Shown piece after piece: positions 61,693 through 64,000 of a stretch of 64,000 nt of DNA. The translations under genes were made by a program, and so were the position numbers. The stretch is from Rhodopirellula sp. P2 (lineage in GTDB: Bacteria > Planctomycetota > Planctomycetia > Pirellulales > Pirellulaceae). Location: assembly GCF_028768465.1 (NCBI RefSeq), contig NZ_CP118225.1, forward strand, positions 7,049,001 through 7,113,000, given 5' to 3'. Position 1 is the stretch's first letter. Each line of letters begins with the position of its first letter. The notes under the pieces were generated by a model. The model was not told where the DNA came from. It saw only the letters and a program-made list of their open reading frames with translations, and did not search any database.

Positions 61693-62274
61693 TCAAAACG
61701 GCGGGGCGACCAACGGCGACGAAGCGGTCATCCCCCGCGTCATCGCGGGTGCTTTGACCGGGCGAGTCGGTGAGTCTTTGCGGGAGTAAGTTTCCTTGAC
61801 CGGTGCAGGCCTGGACGCGACTGCCTTGTCGGCTTGCTGCTTCAGCACGCGACTTTCATCGGGAACAATCCGCAATTCCAATCCGGCCAAGTCCGTTTGC
61901 TGCATTTCTTTGACCGCGCGGGCGAGAGCGATTCGATCTCGCCGCGTGGCTTCGAACGATCGCGAAACGATCTTCTTGGGCGACGTGCCACCTTTCTCGT
62001 AAAGAGCGATCCGCAACCGCCCATCGGTCAAAAACTCCTTGCTGGATCCGACATAGAATTGTCGCCAAGATTTCGAGTCTTTGTCGTACGCGGTCAGCAG
62101 GTAACGCGAACGCTGGGTCAGCGGACGCCGCAGGTATTCTTCGGGGGTGATCGGGTCGGCGATCAAATCGCGAATCTCACGAATCTGTAAACGCCGACGT
62201 CGGAACGTGGTCTTGGCTTCGACCAAGGTCGATTCGGGGTAGGTCAGCTCGACTTCATCATTGGGTTCGAACAT
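61693..62274 (-). CDS. Uncharacterised protein with disordered C-terminus
   Basis: The 193-residue protein matches no family I recognise. Residues 1-120 look folded and mixed alpha/beta, with a basic helix TTFRRRRLQIREIRDLIADP, SRYLLTAYDKDSKSWRQFYV and DGRLRIALYEKGGTSPKKIV. Residues 145-193 are Pro/Ala/Lys-rich and probably disordered. There is no signal peptide. ATG 62274 has a strong AAGGAGA at 62281-62287 on the minus strand; the in-frame TTG at 62277 is less likely. The good ribosome-binding site supports a real gene. It is convergent with the Hyi-like gene and divergent from the PQQ-like gene. Confidence 0.7.
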   Translation of the reverse strand: MFEPNDEVELTYPESTLVEAKTTFRRRRLQIREIRDLIADPITPEEYLRRPLTQRSRYLLTAYDKDSKSWRQFYVGSSKEFLTDGRLRIALYEKGGTSPKKIVSRSFEATRRDRIALARAVKEMQQTDLAGLELRIVPDESRVLKQQADKAVASRPAPVKETYSRKDSPTRPVKAPAMTRGMTASSPLVAPPF

Positions 62275-62518
62275 CAATTGTCTCCTTCGGGACCGAGGAA
62301 GCGTTGGCTCAGAAACGTTGGCCTCTCAGTGCGCCTTGCACTGCATTGTTCGCGAGTGCCCGGACACGTTTGGTCAAAATGCCCTGAAATCATGGTTTCT
62401 AGGTGACCAACAGCCATTTCCGGACCGGTTTGCAACGCTCACAGAAACTTTGCGGCACCCCACCGAACGCTTTTGCTAGAATGCGACCACCCGCCTACTC
62501 CCCCGCTTGAGTCACTCC

Positions 62519-63925
62519 ATGGTTCGATTTCCCTGCCTCGCCAACCTGTCCCGGTCATTCCAACGGTTGGCTCGATTGCCTGACTCAGCCCTGCGTCGAG
62601 GGGTCCTTTCCTGGGCCGCATTCACGATCGCGCTGACCGCCATACCCACAATCGCCTCAGCGGATTCGTGGCCACAATTCCGCGGCCCAAGCGGGGACGG
62701 GATCGTCACCGCAGGCAATCCTCCGGTTGAATTTGGCGAGGACAACAACCTGACCTGGAAAACCGAACTTGCCGGCAAGGCCTGGTCTTCCCCCGTGATC
62801 GCGGATGGGACGATTTGGTTGACTTCGGCCGTGGAGATCATTCCATCGGAAGAAGAGCGACTCGAACTGCTGAAGAAAACCGAAAACACGGAACGCCAGT
62901 TCAAGCAACTCGCGATCGCCAAATCAATCGAACTGAAGGTCTTCGCAGTTGACTTCGAAACTGGCGAACGGAAGCAAACCATTGAACTGGCCACCATCGA
63001 GCAACCCGACGCGATCCATTCGCTGAACAGTTACGCGTCGCCCACCCCGGTGATCGATGGCGACCGGCTGATTTGCCACTTCGGCACGTTTGGCACATTC
63101 TGCCTTGACCGGGCGAGCGGCGAATTGATCTGGGAACGGACTCTGCCACTCAAGCATGCGGTCGGTCCAGGCAGCTCCCCCATCATTCATGACGGAAAAG
63201 TCATCCTGATCCAGGACGGGATGGAACGCCAATACGTGATCGCCTTGAATGCCAAAACGGGATCCACCGAATGGGAAACCAACCGTCCTCCAATGGACGC
63301 TCCCACCGGCGATCAGAAAAAGGCCTACTGCACGCCGATTGCGATCACGGATTCCAATGGTCGTGAGCAACTGCTTTGCATGGGTTCCCAGTGGATGGTT
63401 TCGTACAACTCGAAAACCGGCGATGAGTTCTGGCGTCTGTACCACGGCAAGGGGTTCTCGGTCGTTCCGCGACCAATCTTCGATGGCGAAGCGGTTTACT
63501 TCGCGACAGGATTTGGCAAGCCACAACTGTGGGCAGCTAAAGTGGATGGATCGGGCGACGTGACCGAATCCCACGTGCTATGGGCGGTCAAGAAAAGCAT
63601 CCCAGCCAAACCATCGCCTGTGCTGGTCGATGGCCTGATCTACTTGGTCGATGACAACGGAGTCGCCTCCTGCATCGACCGCGAAGACGGATCCAATGTG
63701 TGGTCGAAACGTCTGGGCGGAAAATTCTCGGCCTCCCCGATCTTGGCGGCGGGCCGGATTTACTTCTGCAATCACAGCGGCGAGGTTTTTGTGATCAATC
63801 CTGGGACAGAGTGTGACATCCAAACGACCAATCAGGTCGACGGCCAAATCATGGCGTCGCCCGCGGTCATCGGCAACGCTCTGATCCTGCGGACCGACAC
63901 AGCCCTGTACCGGTTCGACCGCTAG
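62519..63925 (+). CDS. PQQ-like beta-propeller repeat protein, exported
   Basis: The 468-residue protein has an N-terminal signal (VLSWAAFTIALTAIPTIASA) followed by WPQFRGPSGDGIV, a sequence often seen at the start of planctomycete PQQ-binding-like propellers. Repeated blades contain the W-x-x-x-L and SSPVIADGTIWLTSA, ASPTPVIDGDRLICHF, GSSPIIHDGKVILIQDG, KPSPVLVDGLIYLVDDNGV and ASPILAAGRIYFCNHSGEV patterns. Family members include BamB-like scaffolds and dehydrogenases; no catalytic Asp/Glu set could be assigned, so scaffolding is as likely as enzymatic activity. ATG 62519 was preferred to an in-frame TTG at 62507. Confidence 0.83.
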   Translation: MVRFPCLANLSRSFQRLARLPDSALRRGVLSWAAFTIALTAIPTIASADSWPQFRGPSGDGIVTAGNPPVEFGEDNNLTWKTELAGKAWSSPVIADGTIWLTSAVEIIPSEEERLELLKKTENTERQFKQLAIAKSIELKVFAVDFETGERKQTIELATIEQPDAIHSLNSYASPTPVIDGDRLICHFGTFGTFCLDRASGELIWERTLPLKHAVGPGSSPIIHDGKVILIQDGMERQYVIALNAKTGSTEWETNRPPMDAPTGDQKKAYCTPIAITDSNGREQLLCMGSQWMVSYNSKTGDEFWRLYHGKGFSVVPRPIFDGEAVYFATGFGKPQLWAAKVDGSGDVTESHVLWAVKKSIPAKPSPVLVDGLIYLVDDNGVASCIDREDGSNVWSKRLGGKFSASPILAAGRIYFCNHSGEVFVINPGTECDIQTTNQVDGQIMASPAVIGNALILRTDTALYRFDR

Positions 63926-64000
63926 TTGGGTTTTGCGACTGAGGTCACTCGTTTGGCATGCCGGTTGTTTTCCTCCAGGCGGCGAGCCGTTTCTTCGCGA
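63926..64000. other. Window edge without an assignable gene
   Basis: The last 75 bp after the beta-propeller gene show no start with a ribosome-binding site and no complete motif. They could be intergenic or the end of a gene on the minus strand. Confidence 0.4.

Overview
The window looks like chromosomal DNA of a marine planctomycete, most likely Rhodopirellula or a close relative. This rests on several gene types typical of that group: three operons pairing a cytochrome-c/DUF1549/DUF1553 (PSD1-type) protein with a DUF1501 protein, two formylglycine sulfatases, DUF1080, SHD1 and TIGR03000 proteins, and twin-arginine sugar isomerase-like TIM barrels. Genes lie on both strands in short operons. 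There is no phage or plasmid backbone, no CRISPR array and no rRNA or tRNA operon. The one clear RNA gene is rnpB.

Layout. 0-0.4 kb: tail of a degenerate GGDEF-like protein. 0.9-7.2 kb: flagellar rod and ring operon flgF-flgG-flgA-flgH-flgI-flgJ plus a FlgN-like chaperone. 7.4-9.6 kb: TIM-barrel isomerase, Nudix hydrolase, thioredoxin. 9.7-14.5 kb: first PSD1/DUF1501 operon (minus). 15-19.5 kb: GGCT-like protein, tail-specific protease, rnpB, ThiF/MoeB-like E1. 19.7-22 kb (minus): MazG-like pyrophosphatase, MtaB, ClpS. 22-27 kb: M20 peptidase and threonyl-tRNA synthetase facing each other across a 1.3 kb palindromic array. 27.4-31.6 kb: second PSD1/DUF1501 operon. 31.9-38.4 kb: exonuclease-BRCT, carB, SHD1 protein. 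38.5-39 kb: small four-helix-bundle gene inside perfect 25-bp inverted repeats. 39.2-42.2 kb: NtrC-type regulator and pepA. 42.2-44 kb: an array of about 175-bp repeats. 44-52 kb: third PSD1/DUF1501 operon (minus) and two sulfatases. 52-58.7 kb: ilvD (minus), then a DUF1080-HAD-Ppx/GppA-exported PCMT operon. 59-64 kb: Gly/Ser-rich TIGR03000 protein, Hyi-like protein, an unknown protein and a PQQ-like beta-propeller protein.

Housekeeping genes (carB, ilvD, thrS, rnpB, trxA, clpS, mtaB, pepA) are interspersed with planctomycete-specific exported proteins. The sulfatases and PSD1/DUF1501 proteins suggest a polysaccharide-degrading surface lifestyle, and the flagellar genes a motile swarmer stage; both are inferences. 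The most striking non-coding pattern is that all seven convergent gene junctions carry palindromic DNA (a classical terminator, repeat arrays, or inverted-repeat elements), from at least five repeat families. The best candidate for an undescribed mobile unit is the inverted-repeat-bounded four-helix-bundle gene at 38.49-38.98 kb. I had no search tools, so family names come from motif recognition.
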